DNA of 64,000 nt from Tenebrio molitor (lineage: Eukaryota; Arthropoda; Insecta; Coleoptera; Tenebrionidae). Of this stretch, positions 11,306 through 23,000 are shown piece after piece. Within the stretch, counting starts at the first letter, position 1; each line of letters starts with the position of its first letter. Location: NCBI RefSeq assembly GCF_963966145.1, contig NC_091049.1, positions 24,490,001 through 24,554,000 on the forward strand, given 5' to 3'. Made by a program: the position numbers and the translations under genes. Below the pieces are notes generated by a model. That model did no database searches. It was not told the DNA's origin and was given only the letters and a program-made list of their open reading frames with translations.

Positions 11306-11820
11306 CAAGGAGTATAGAATAATAGGGAGGGGACATACGAGTAAGCTAGCTTATGGGCGCGGTAAGTTGAAGCGGTGAGGGACAAGGAAACGGACGCAAT
11401 TAAATGCAACCCGTGAGGTACGGCCCAGTTAACACTACTTGAGATGTTGGGAATTAACAATAAAACTGCAGGAAAATAAAACACTATAATTTTTTTTGCA
11501 TCACAAATCTGTGGCGGTCGTGAAAAAGTAGGTAGGTAAGTCGAAAATGTTAATTTTTCAGGGCAACGATTCAAAATTCCACATCATTCCTAAAATCCTG
11601 TAATTAAATATAAACTTCTTTCTACGTGTACTTGCTTTCAATATAAGTAAATTTTAAACTGTGAAAATCTGAATTATTTAACTCCATGATTTATTATTAA
11701 GGTATAAACATCGTTAACTCATTTTTGAAATTATTTGACTTACCTACTTTTTCACGACCGCCACAGAAATGTATTCAGAGTATGAGAAACTAGAAAACCA
11801 CATTAAAAGTTTATTTATAT
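11306..11820 (+). mobile_element. Copy 2 of the AAGGAGTA MITE, interrupted
   Basis: From AAGGAGTATAGAATAATAGG it follows the MITE at 53684-54034 (shared GCTAGCTTATGGGCGCGGTA and GAGATGTTGGGAATTAAC), apart from the insertion at 11509-11766. Similarity stops after CCACATTAAA, so the right end is missing. Confidence 0.75.
11509..11766. mobile_element. Nested 258-bp MITE, TSD AAAT
   Basis: Inverted ends CTGTGGCGGTCGTGAAAAAG, flanked by AAAT (11505-11508, 11767-11770). The uninterrupted copy at 53871-53881 reads CACAAATGTATT across this point, so the empty site is seen directly. Confidence 0.9.
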
Positions 11821-12603
11821 TACTAGGTACATATTACAAAAATACCACTGTATAATGTAAGTAGGTATATCATAGTATATCATATACATATGCGCCGAAT
11901 GATTTTCAAATCATATTCATCTCAGTTCAGTCAGTAGGAAAGAGTAAAATTAATTAGTATACATACCTACACTTTTGATATAATTTTTTAATGCCAAGAT
12001 CTATGAAACACTGATTTAAAAGAAATATGTTGGCTCTTTTTAAACATGAGAAGGTATTTTTTAGTTTAAAAGTGTAAGTGGAAATCCTTACAAATAAAAA
12101 TACAATCAAGATTAAAATAATCTGCCACTTCATATACAGTACGTTTAACTTACAATTAGATTCTTACTCTATTTAACTAACAATAAGCACAACTGACCAC
12201 TACATTCACAGGATAAAAAAAAGAAGAACGATAGGTAAATACATACCGGGTGTATTATGAAAAACCTTTGGTGCTATAACTTCCTTATTTTTTATCCGAT
12301 TTTAATAAATGATATGTCAAACAAAATCGTTTTAAATGGGCTAAAATCTAAATTGATCCAATACTTGTTCTTGAGTTCTGTTTTTGACAAATAATAGTCA
12401 ACAACAAGAAATTAAAAAATGATGTATTTTTTTTTAAATTAAGCAGTCACATTAAACAGTAATAAAAGTGCATTCTAATTTTGCAAAAAATCCATTTTTT
12501 CCGTATACGGCATGCCTAATACGGAAAACAATTGAATTTCCTAACTTATTGCACAAATAGCTATTGTTTACATTGTATTACCGTTAATAATAATAATAAT
12601 TTT
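11821..12603. other. AT-rich region with a mariner end fragment
   Basis: About 12246-12330 (CCGGGTGTATTATGAAAAACC, then TTTTTATCCGATTTTAATAA) resembles the terminal repeat of the mariner at 43987-45177, so it is probably a broken relative. The rest is AT-rich without features. A short (TAA)n tract at 12587-12600 leads into the LINE fragment. Confidence 0.45.
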
Positions 12604-13135
12604 TTTTTTGAAAATGACAGTTACAAGTTATATTTTGATAGAACAATTTTCATATTAAACATAACAGACCAGACATTTTAATTTTAAATAAACAACAAAA
12701 GCAAGCATATCTTTTAGATATAGCTGTTCCAAATTCACATAATATAACACAGACATATATCACAAAAATTAATAAATATTTAGAGCTCTCCGTTGCTATG
12801 AGAAATCTTTGGTGTTTAGAAAAAAATTCGATTTTACCACTTATAATTTCAGCAACGGGAATAGTACCGCAATCTCTTTTTAAAAATTTAAAAATTCTGG
12901 ATTTAGATAACACATTGGTAGTTGAAATTCAAAAAGGTATATTATTATACTCACGTCACATCGTGAGGAAGTTCCTCAACATTGACACAGAACATAATAC
13001 ACAACAAAGTCAAAATGCGGAGGCGAGACGCCGGTAATTATGTTGATAAGCACTGCACTATTACTTGATAGTAATATCCGTAATAGTGTATGTACTCCGG
13101 CAAAACTGCCGTGCCGCCGGGTGGAAGTGGGATAG
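12604..13135 (+). pseudogene. Dong-like LINE 3' end, copy 2, in a TAA repeat
   Basis: Nearly identical to 6707-7245 but starting at GAAAATGACAG straight after (TAA)n and T-rich sequence. A 10-base deletion near 12650 breaks the frame; from about 12660 the frame reads on to the same stop as copy 1. 5' truncation at a TAA tract fits Dong elements, which are known to insert in TAA repeats. Confidence 0.75.
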
Positions 13136-13330
13136 TATAATTAAATTTTTTTTCGGAAACATTTTTTCCATATTTTTTTCATGTACATTTAAGCATCCGC
13201 GATGAAGTAGTAAGTAGTTTGTACGCAAATTTTGGGACACCTGTAGTTTAGGCGAAACTTACATACACTCTATAAAGTGTAGATAACATTTTTTTATGTT
13301 TATTTTTCTTGTCCGTTTATTGTTCATTTA
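13136..13330. repeat. Fragment shared with 47560-47610 and 48000-48085
   Basis: It holds a CATATTTTTTTCATGTACA segment and, after AAGCATCCGCGATGAAGTAG, a GGGACACC end. The same pieces recur near 47.6 and 48.0 kb. It looks like the remains of a mariner-type element. Confidence 0.4.
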
Positions 13331-13733
13331 TTAGTAAGTATTTGTTTTTGTACTTGCCATAAGTATTGCCATGGTTAGCTGAAATTATTAGTAAAGACCT
13401 AGCTAGAGAGATGAATGTGGCAATAGTCAACATGACCTTCCAGGAGGAGTGGACGTTAGCAGATGATTTCCTCATATTTTCTGAAAGGAAAAAAAGAGGG
13501 TTATTTTGTAAAAATCATCAAGTCATAAATTGTTGAAAAAATCCACAAATCTCGCGAACTCTTAAGCAAAGTTTGTGTACTTTTACATGTGGGTTTTTGT
13601 ATCGACAAAAGAGATCTGATAACTCTAGAAATAAATCTTACCTTTGGAATATTCCGTGGAGTTTTCATATTTTTTGCAAGCTGGACAATGAATATCACAG
13701 GATCTGCTCCCTCCATCATCACACATTAAAGCA
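13331..13733 (-). other. Two possible small exons (Cys-rich, then hydrophobic)
   Basis: Minus strand. 13733-13643 reads a Cys-rich frame (CDIHCPACKKYEN) ending in a phase-1 donor AAAG|GTAAG. 13493 backward has a good acceptor (TTTCCTTTCAG) and an open frame with a hydrophobic run (VMLTIATFISLARSLLII) before a stop near 13331. Both boundaries are phase 1, like the EGF-like gene upstream at 16.7-18.4 kb, so these could be its last exons. The acceptor of the first is poor and the link is speculative. Confidence 0.25.
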
Positions 13734-15484
13734 AATATTAATTTAATAATAAAATATTATTACTTTTTAGTTATTTATATTACTGTAAGATCGAAAAAAA
13801 AATTTAGAGTTGGTTGTGACCAAAAATTTCAATTGGCAATTCGTTAAGATTTCAATTATCAGATGTCAGTCTTAAAAATTAGGTTAATGATTTTGAGAAC
13901 ATCATAGGAGAACATTGAAATCTTGATTTTCATAAAGGAGTGAATTATGTGTGACCTGTCGGTTGTAAAAGAATTTATTTTTTTATTTATTTAATTTATT
14001 ACATAATGTTACTCTTCGCTTCATGTTTTCAAATTACCTTTGCAAAGTCCGGACATCAATTAAATTGCAGATATCAATAATTGCTTGCATTAATTCGGGA
14101 ATTGTGCCAGGCCTGTTTTTGAACACGTTGTTTTTCAGATAGATATGGAAAAACAAAATAATCAAGGCAAGTTGTTGGTAAGTGCCTTGAAATTCCGGAA
14201 ACTTTTGTTGAAATTCCTCGCCGTTCTCAAATCTTTCTCAATTTCTGAAGTAACACTGCACAATGAAAATTTTTTGCTCTAAAGTAAACATATTGTAATA
14301 GCAAATTTTAATAGTCAATAATTAATAATGATAGTTACTATTGTACATTTGGATTAAAAAAAAAACGGGACAAACAACAAAAAACTCATTTTTTCTTGCA
14401 CTGTTAATGAGTACCTATAAGAAATATAATTTGTTAAAGTCTAACCTATTTATTTATAAATTGACATACCCTCAAATAATTCTAACCGATTTCTAATAAA
14501 CCTTTTTTAAACTATTAAAAAAAAAAAACAAAAAAATTGTATCCATTTTTTTTGGCGTGTTCCGTTTTTTTTAATCCAAGTGTAATGACATCTGATGACA
14601 TTTGAATAAAATCTTTACGCGTTGCCAACTGAAGCATATTAATCAAGGCCATCTCGATTTTTTTTTATTGTCAATCGCACGGTAGTAGATTACGAGTTCA
14701 GAAAAGAGGAAGTTCCCTAGATGAGTGGCAAGTTTAAGTACGAGCGTTAGCGGGTACTTAAATGCCATACGAGTCCAGTAAAATTACTTTTCTGACGAGG
14801 AGCGTATACTATTTTTTCGCATTTTAAGAATATTAAAATTTGTTCGTAAAAAAGTTGAATAAGACTCAAAATCGTACAGTAATGGTTGCTATGCTGTAAA
14901 GTGACCTATTCCTATTACTTTACAATTTTGAGTACAGTAATATAGGTCATTACTGTATAAAATGCGAAAAATATTTCTTAACGGTTATAAAAAAATCATT
15001 GAATCATTCCATTTAACTTTGATCGAGATCGAGAAAGAACTCGAGGTAATTATGAGAACTAGAAATAAAAGTTCTCATCTGGAGAAGTCTGTTAAACTGG
15101 TAAGAAATATAACAAATAAGAAATAAAACCAAACAAAATATTTTTCGGTGGAGAATGTTTTTGCAGAGGACAATTTTTTTAAAGCAATTTTACTTTACTT
15201 TAACAAAAGATGTAGTGTTTGTTTTTTTAATCAGTACATTGAGATTCATAGAGTTAAAACAAACAATAGAACATATTTAGAATAGGATTACATAGATATT
15301 TATGTGCATATGAAACATAATGTTATGAGAAATAATCCACTGCGCCGCAAAACTATCGCATAAAGTAAAAATGAACCGTAGTTTTTTGTATTTTACTTCT
15401 TCTGCGATTTCCTTATGCTGAATCTCTTATTTTATCGTATTTCTTTTGTTTAGTAGCAAAAATCGCCATGTTGATAACTTCTAA
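13734..15484. other. AT-rich, no supported gene
   Basis: Short inverted repeats occur, for example around 14885-14965 (ACAGTAAT...ATTACTGT). No open frame with recognisable content. Confidence 0.5.
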
Positions 15485-15499
15485 AGTTGTTTATTATGA

Positions 15500-16050
15500 A
15501 GAGTACGATTGCTGTTTGCCCAAAATCACGTTGATTGGGAATTGGATCAATGGAGGTTAGTAATGCTCTCTGACGAGTCCAGATTTTGCCTGGATCAAAG
15601 TGACAGACGTGTCCGGGTGAACCGATGCTCAGGAGAGCGATATGCTCAATGTAACATTATCCCGAAAGTCAGTTTTGGAAGAGGTTCCGTTATGGTTGGA
15701 GCAGGTGTCACTTTCGACGCTCGCACAGAGTTGGTGGTGCTAGAAAGAGGAAACCAAAATGCGGCGACGTACATTACCAATATTCTGGAACCTTATATTG
15801 TCCCATTCCGAATATTTATTGGGATAACTTTATTTTTATGCATGATAATGGTCGACCGCACGTTGCGGGAATAGTGCAGCATTATTTCCGTGAGGTTGAA
15901 ATTGGGCAAATGCAATGGCCAGCAAGGAGTTCAGATCTAAACCTCATGGAGTAATTGTGGGATCCTATAGATAAAAGAGTTAGAAGGTTACCAAATCCAC
16001 CAACAACTCTTCATCAGCTGTCCTTAGTTGCATGGCTATCACAGCGATAA
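15500..16050 (+). pseudogene. Tc1-like transposase relic (DD34E)
   Basis: The frame 15509-15800 carries VMLSDESRFCLDQSDRRVR, the first catalytic Asp region of Tc1-type DDE transposases. A frameshift near 15805 follows, then MHDNGRPHVA, and 34 residues after its Asp the region WPARSSDLNLME leading to LWD, so the D-to-E spacing is DD34E as in Tc1. A TAA after LME and other stops mark a dead copy. The N-terminal DNA-binding part and the terminal repeats were not found. Confidence 0.8.
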
Positions 16051-16175
16051 TAAAAAAACAAAAAAATTATTATCTTATTTACTTTCGTCGTTACGATTTT
16101 TGATTAAAATAAATTTGTCAGTTTGACAAATAAATGAATAATTTTGTATTTCATTCATTATATTGTCTCATCGAA

Positions 16176-16297
16176 TATAACACGTGGTATGATTAATCAT
16201 CGATGATATTAAATTCGTGAAATTGAAGGACATTTCACTCATAACTCATAATATCATCGATAATACGAGTAATCATACCACTATTTATATTATAGCC
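16176..16297. repeat. Imperfect palindrome
   Basis: The arm starting GTGGTATGATTAATCATCGA pairs with the arm ending ATACGAGTAATCATACCAC; the spacer is about 45 bases. Probably a small foldback element. Confidence 0.6.
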
Positions 16298-16541
16298 GAA
16301 TATTTCCTTCGAAAAATTGAAGCTAATCAAAAAGCTCGAATATTTGAATTTTAGCCAATAGCGATCGAATTACAGCGATAATACTGCACTAATGCAATTA
16401 TCGATAATTTGCACTAGTGCAAATGTGATGACCGTCAACGACAACATAAAAATTTAAAGAATAACCAATTTTTAAACACAGAATTACGTTTATTTGTACT
16501 TACTTATCATGTAAATTTTTCTCAGGAAATAATCTGACAAA

Positions 16542-16597
16542 ATATCCTCTCGTGCATGTCAAATTGTTGATAATTTGACATGCACTCGAGATATTAC
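16542..16597. repeat. Hairpin with 6-base loop
   Basis: GTGCATGTCAAATT, loop GTTGAT, AATTTGACATGCAC, extended outward by AATATC/GATATT with one or two mismatches. Arms are about 24 bases. Function unknown. Confidence 0.8.
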
Positions 16598-16708
16598 TAG
16601 TGAATATAACCCTACAACCTTAGTTCCCTGAGGATATTATCATATGTCCATTCAATATTATGGCAACTGTTATCATTCCAGTTTCATACTAACTGTTAAA
16701 TACTATTT

Positions 16709-18419
16709 TCATTTACCATTGCATTTTCCTGTAACTTTATCACATCCATCACTCGTACATAATGCATCACATTTGTTGCTGCAGGAAAATCCCCAGCTTC
16801 CATTTTCACAACCTGCAACATGATTAATTATTTTATTCCGCCATTCAAATGAATTTGTCTAGTTTACTCTGCTGACATAAGGATCCTTGATATCCCCAAG
16901 CGCAACCGCACTGAGAACCTTGACAAATTCTGTGCTTTTCACAATATTCAAATTCATTGCCTAGAACGTTGTTACAACTCATGTTACAATATTTTCCTAA
17001 TTTTCCAGGTTCACAATCAAAGGCTGTATTCATAGTTTCATTGTTTTCATCTTCAGATTCCAAACCATCCAAAGTGTGACATGCATAATATGTTGTCAAA
17101 TTTGAAGGATCTAATCTGTGAATATTTTCTAGTAGAAAGAAGTCATTTATCGACAAGTTAATTTCTGTTTGTATTTTACGACAATTTCTTTCTTTAGCTT
17201 GAAGACAATAACAAACGAATAGTAAATAATTACCTGTACTGTGTTTTACCAGAATACCATCTGATGTCAACTTCCCATAGTCCATAATCCTCAAATTCTC
17301 TAGTTCTTCTATAGAATTTAATTTTGGTTTCTTGAAAAGGTTGAATTTCTAGTACATGTTCTCGCCAGGACTTTAAAATGGACGAAGACTCATGTCTAGA
17401 ATAAATCGATGTTTTATGATTATTAGTACCATTTACAACTATTTCTAAGAAGCATTCCTTGCACAATGATACGTAGAATACTACGTAGGATAAATTTTCT
17501 ATACTAGGAACGAATAAAACAGTGGGTTGTTCCTTAGTGGTTCGATTCGCCCATATAGAAGAATCTACAAAATACAAGTTTAAATAATTTAATTACATCA
17601 ACAATCCAAAATCTTACAATTGTGTATTTTCCAAAATATGTCTTCTTTGCTTTTAATGACAAACTCGTAAGGGTTAAAATCAAGTGTGGTTCGTATTGTC
17701 TGGCCATTTTCCAACACGTACACGTTGTTATTGTGTACGGAGATTGCGTAATGATTCCATTTTTTGGTATTTTTTATTTCAAATTGGAAGTACTCCAAAT
17801 TTTGTTCATCGTTTATAAAAATGTCTATCTTCGTAACCGAATGCACATACAAAGAAAAGGAGATGGACTTGGTCGAGTTAAACATTTGATAATTTGATTT
17901 GATTGTAAAAAGATCTGAAAAATAATCGCACATTTACATACTTAATAACATTAATAAAGCGTGGTATATTTTTATTCTTTGTATTAATTATTGAATAACT
18001 GAAAACGTGTTTTCAAGAGCTAGTTGAAAGAAGTTTCTTTGAGTCGTTCTTTGTACGTCGCCCAATACAGTAGATAGAAAACTTTAAAAATTACATTGTC
18101 TTGCTGTCTAAATAAGAATATTGGTGGTAAGACTGAGATTATAAACATGCCTACCTTCCCATCTTTTATCAACAATAACACTTCCAACAACCCTTTCATT
18201 TTTTAAAATCCAGTTATCTGCCGTCAAGTCGATTTTTTCTAACATGCTTGATGTATATCCATTAACGGTAGTATTCAGAGGTATAACAAAAATAGGTGAG
18301 CTAATGTTTGCAGATACACAAGTTACGTAACTGTTATTTTGTAACGTAATAATGTTACTGTTCACAGCTGAAATTAAGGAAATAATAAATAAATAGAAGA
18401 TACATTTTAACAGTTTCAT
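16709..18419 (-). CDS. Secreted or membrane EGF-like protein, paralogue 1
   Basis: Five exons on the minus strand: 18419-18155, 17914-17618, 17564-17250, 17197-16868 and 16812-16717. Each has GT/AG borders and every intron is phase 1; introns 2-4 are only 52-55 bases. The protein starts with a signal peptide (MKLLKCIFYLFIISLISA). About 270 residues follow with no family I can name; exon 2 has a WNHYAISVHNNNVYVLENGQ pattern reminiscent of LamG/pentraxin-like beta sandwiches. Two EGF-like Cys clusters follow: residues about 353-402 (CEPGKLGKYC to CGCAWGYQGSLC) and 404-434. After the last exon either a further exon follows or the frame reads on to TGA at 16711-16709, giving about 437 aa. It resembles Draper/MEGF-type surface proteins only in the EGF part. 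Paralogue 2 lies just upstream in the same orientation. Confidence 0.75.
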
Positions 18420-20067
18420 TGTAGGTATTATAAGAATGGAATCATTGACGATAATAGAAAAGTGGGTGTTACGTTATCTATTTTGTTTATCTCAACGTGA
18501 TTTATTATTATTAGCGTGTTTTGCTTTCCATTCTCAGCTCATTATTAGGTATTAGTATTAGGTCGCATAGGTTCGCTAAATTGAGATTCTTTGATTTTCG
18601 CAAATTTCTACGAAACATCCCTAACAACCATGTATTGGGAGTGGAATTTTTGTTAGTTGTAAATTCTATGTTTCTAAAGAACTTTATGTTTAAAAATTTT
18701 TTTTTTCATTTTATCTCTGTTTTCTTCATGCATAATTATTATTGTATAGTCAGTTAGAGACATTTTCAGATTTGTAAATCAACCACAAATTATGTAGATT
18801 TAGTATGGTCGTTGGGTGCTGTAAATACGTAATTTTAGTTGTTTCATTTTGTTTGGGTTATTTGTTTGGTTTAGTTTTAGTGTGAAATTTAGATTAGTTC
18901 AAAATTTAAAAAAAAAAATAGTTGCACCCTCTTGGATTGGTTGTTTCGCTTAAAACATCTCACAATATCATTCAAACTCGGGATTGACAAACCTCCTGCC
19001 GATGAGGGACATTTTTGGAAAGAAGAAGAAGCACTTTGACTATCGTTGTATCGTGTGGTGTCGTGAAACCCACTTGCTTGAAGTGGTACTCCTTTCCTTG
19101 ATCCAACCCATGCCTTCCGGTCCATGGTCTCTTCGCGGTCCTCATTTAAGGTAAGTCAATCTTGACTTACCAATTTGTGGATCACGAAGAAAACCGAACA
19201 AAGCTTTTCGTTTAGGTAGGCTTAAATCAACTAAAACCATTCAACACTGTGGTGGAAAAACAGTTGCAGAGAAAATTTTTGAAATGTTGGAAAAGCTATC
19301 CTGGTTGAAAAAATAACGAATTAGGAATCGAACAGAACCAATTGGCCATTTTGTTTCAAATTCCTTACCGCGAGGACGTGATCATTTTGCACTTTACGAC
19401 TGGGAAAACGCGTTTTCGCCAAGGAGGGAGTATTTGATGTCACGCTTCGTTAATACCGTGAAATCATTTAATTAATTTATAATTAAAGTAGGCTATTACT
19501 TTTAAATTAGATTGGAAAAACCGTTGAAACCTTGATTTGAATTGTCAAATTAATACTTCAAAATTCAATACAAAAATGTGAAATGGCGAGTTAACAGTTG
19601 TAGGTATCTAATGCCGGGAACCCACTTGCTCCACGCCACGCCACACTTCGCTATGCAACGTAGATTGACGTGGGTTCGCATTGCCGAATGAACAGCCACA
19701 CTATGAACATGCTATGTTACGCCTTGTGACGGCTATCATTTTGCACTTTAATATAAAATTCCATTTATTTCAAAAACCGGTGATGTTTTCATGATTTCAA
19801 TGACACCAAATTTTTCCTAAATGTTTGAAAGGACTCTCAGTGAAAAATTATGTAAATTAATGTAGTGGTTATTGAATTGAAACGAAATATTTACCAGTTT
19901 GATTAAAAAATTTGAATACAGAATGTGCTACAGTCTACTCGTACATAAATCATTCCTGAATTTTTTGACAATTTTAAGTCGAGTATAAGTGGAAGAAGCA
20001 AAGAGGCGGGACAATACGCTTCAACACCAACAACTTTTTATAAGGTGAAGAATCAAATGCAACTTAC
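18420..20067. other. Intergenic region between the paralogues
   Basis: It must hold the promoter of paralogue 1 and perhaps missing 3' exons of paralogue 2. A minus-strand frame at 18889-19125 (Ser-rich, ending ...SIPSLNDIVRCFKRNN) looks possibly coding but has no recognisable domain. A short CACGCCACGCCAC stretch near 19642 recurs near 40665. Confidence 0.4.
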
Positions 20068-23000
20068 TTCCAATAATCGTGCCATTGTTGGTATTATCTG
20101 TACATTCCCCTGTTATATGGTTGCATATTTCACATCCTTCTTGACAAGTACCATTGCACGACAATCCCCAATGTCCCTTTTCACATTCTACAACAATTAT
20201 TTATTGCAATTAAAATCTCGATGGAAGCAACAAGAAGATAAAGAGATGTCAAAAATGATATTAAAGAGACATTTCAGTAGTACTGTCTACAGTGATAAGA
20301 ACACTAAGTTAGTACTCACCCGAGTCACATTCTGATCCCTCATAGCCCCAGGCACATTCACATTTTGATTCATGACAAATTTTATGTTTTTGACAGTATC
20401 GCTCATCCACGCCTAGAATATCTTTACAACTGATCATGCAATCGTTACCGAATTTTCCAGGTTCACAAGAAAATCCATCATTCCGAGTTTGGTTTTCTTT
20501 ATTTATATTGTTTTCATCTCGACGTTGAACATTTAATTCCTGGCATAGTGTTGTGGAATTGTTTACATAAATCGAAACATTTTCTCTGTAGACAGCTACG
20601 CAAAAAAATAGCAACCAAAGGGACGTTTAGTGAAGTATAGTGCGATTCAATGGAGATGAGCCTGTGGGCGTGGCTAATTTGTGGGTCCAAGGGCGTACGT
20701 GACATTGCAGCTCTCCAGACATTTTTAGTTCGAAAATTACCATGGAGAGTTTAATACATAATTTAAAAATACTAAAAAACACATCAACACAACACACGGC
20801 TGTCTTTACAGTTGACCACAGACAATTAACAAAACAAAAAACCAAAAGTGAAGACAGCGCCAAGCTACAGTTTGCGACTCTAGTTACTTGTACACTCTAC
20901 TGATAGATACTATTGGGGACAAATTACTTTGGTCGTCAAAGTCAGTTGACTGACATAAAGTTGTAAAGCAAGCATTAGGACGGTTAACCTTATTTTTTAC
21001 TACTGTCAACCACTGTCACTGTCAAACTCATCATTGCAAAATGTTAAATACCGGAAAATGGACAACTGAAGGAGATATTCCTAGGAGGAAAAATTGAAAA
21101 GGTTTCTACAAGGCAATTTGGCCCATGGACAATCCCCCAGAAACAAGGGAGATGATTCTAAATTTTTGAATGGTAGAAGGTGCCATATTTTTGACAAGAG
21201 AAAAGTCAATAATTTGAAATTGTCATCACCACGACCTGCTAGATAGTCAGAGTGTCTATAGCGGCCTGGGCGTAGAGCGAAAAATCCTATTGTTCTCATG
21301 ATTCTGACATTTGGGGTTGTTTTCGGGGGTTGCTGTTAGCAACTAACTAACTGTCATGCTATCAAGTGTGTGACAACGTCATGTGCATCGTGACAATTTA
21401 GACATGCAGTCTACACCAGTCCACACTCCACACTCATGTATCTACATGATGCATGCAGTCATACGTAGTTGTCCCGTGATAAATGATACTTTACTTTAAT
21501 TGTAATTACATTTTGGATATTCTAAATTGGCAGAAGCAAGATGTTGCGCACTGGTCCACTGGTTTGGTTTTGCGGAAGGGACAAAGTTTCGGCGTCGCGT
21601 TTTTTGAGAATATCTTGGTCAGTGGCGAGTGCAAATTCATAGAATAATAATTGTCCAAAATTATATAATTACATTCAAAACTGTAAGTACAAAACTTAAA
21701 GTATACTGTAATGATTTGAATACATTACTTTTTCCGCCAAATATTCGAACCTGCGCAAAACGGTAACAAATGTGGTCGTGATCGTCAGCGAATCGGAGGA
21801 GCCCTACGTTGTGATTTTCTTTTGGTGGAAAAAGGTTCGGAATGCAAACGATGAGGGTTCCAGTTGGAAGAGTGCCGCAAATAAAACACACATGTGAGGG
21901 ACGCAAAATACCTTTTATTAAAAATGCCTGTAATAACCTTGATGAAAAAGAAATTGAAACGAATACAAAGGGCAGAAATTAGGTTTAACGAAGTACGAGA
22001 AATTAACTAGTTGAGTACATCACAAAGATAAACGACAAGATGAATGCAACAATATTTAAAATAACAGAAAAACGGGCACATGACAGACAAAATGACAGTT
22101 AAAGCTTGCAAAACAAGTAAACAAATTATAAGGCAGTTATTACAGACAGGGACGGATGAAAAACCCTCTTCAAAAACCGTATCCCAGGTATTACTCATAT
22201 TTCACAATTAGATTAATGACAAAAACAATGGTTATTTGAAACTACGCGGTCAAGGTACGCCAACGGGAGCTTAGAGCTGGAGGTAACAAACTTTCGGCCG
22301 CGAGGAGACTCAGCAGAATAATCTGAATCATCTTGAAATCAAGCGACGTTTATAGATATTCGGGGTATTAATGAACGTCAGACTATTTCACCGACCAAGC
22401 AAGAGTGACAGAGCGTTTCGGGGTCGTACGAGTAGCATCACTAAACAGCATAAGCGAATATTTAGCTCCACCGTCCCCAACCAACCGTTTCCCGACAAGC
22501 CCCCGAAATCTCTATAACCTCGACGGAAGCTTCACGAAAGCATCCCGCCGCCGCATAAGCGAAGACCTAGGTCCGCCCCCGCTAACGGTTTTTAAATAAC
22601 CGTAGCTTCCACAGAAATTTACTAAACTACCCCACGACTTCCTGATTGTCACCTAGCTCCCACAGGGGCGCACTTACAACATTTTACTTTAACTTTTCCG
22701 AAATCTAGCAACAACACGAAGGAAAAAAAAACGAGTTTAGCTCTATCGAACAAAGCGTAACATTCAACGATGAGAAAATCCAACAAACAAAGCGCAACAT
22801 CAAACAATGATAAAATAAGCAAAACAAACGCAACATTAAACAAGGATAACATAAGCAAAACAAAACGCAACATTAAACAATGAGGAAATAAAAGAGAACA
22901 AAGCGCGAAGTTAAATAAGGATAAAATAAAAACACTTTAAACAGGAATACAATAGTCGCTGGCAATATCAAACAAAAATACGGCGGGTCGAGTGCCGTTA

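Noticed and set aside
18889..19125. Minus-strand Ser-rich frame as a cytoplasmic tail exon of paralogue 2
   Set aside because: No acceptor in phase 1 was found ahead of it and paralogue 1 offers nothing comparable; left as unassigned.
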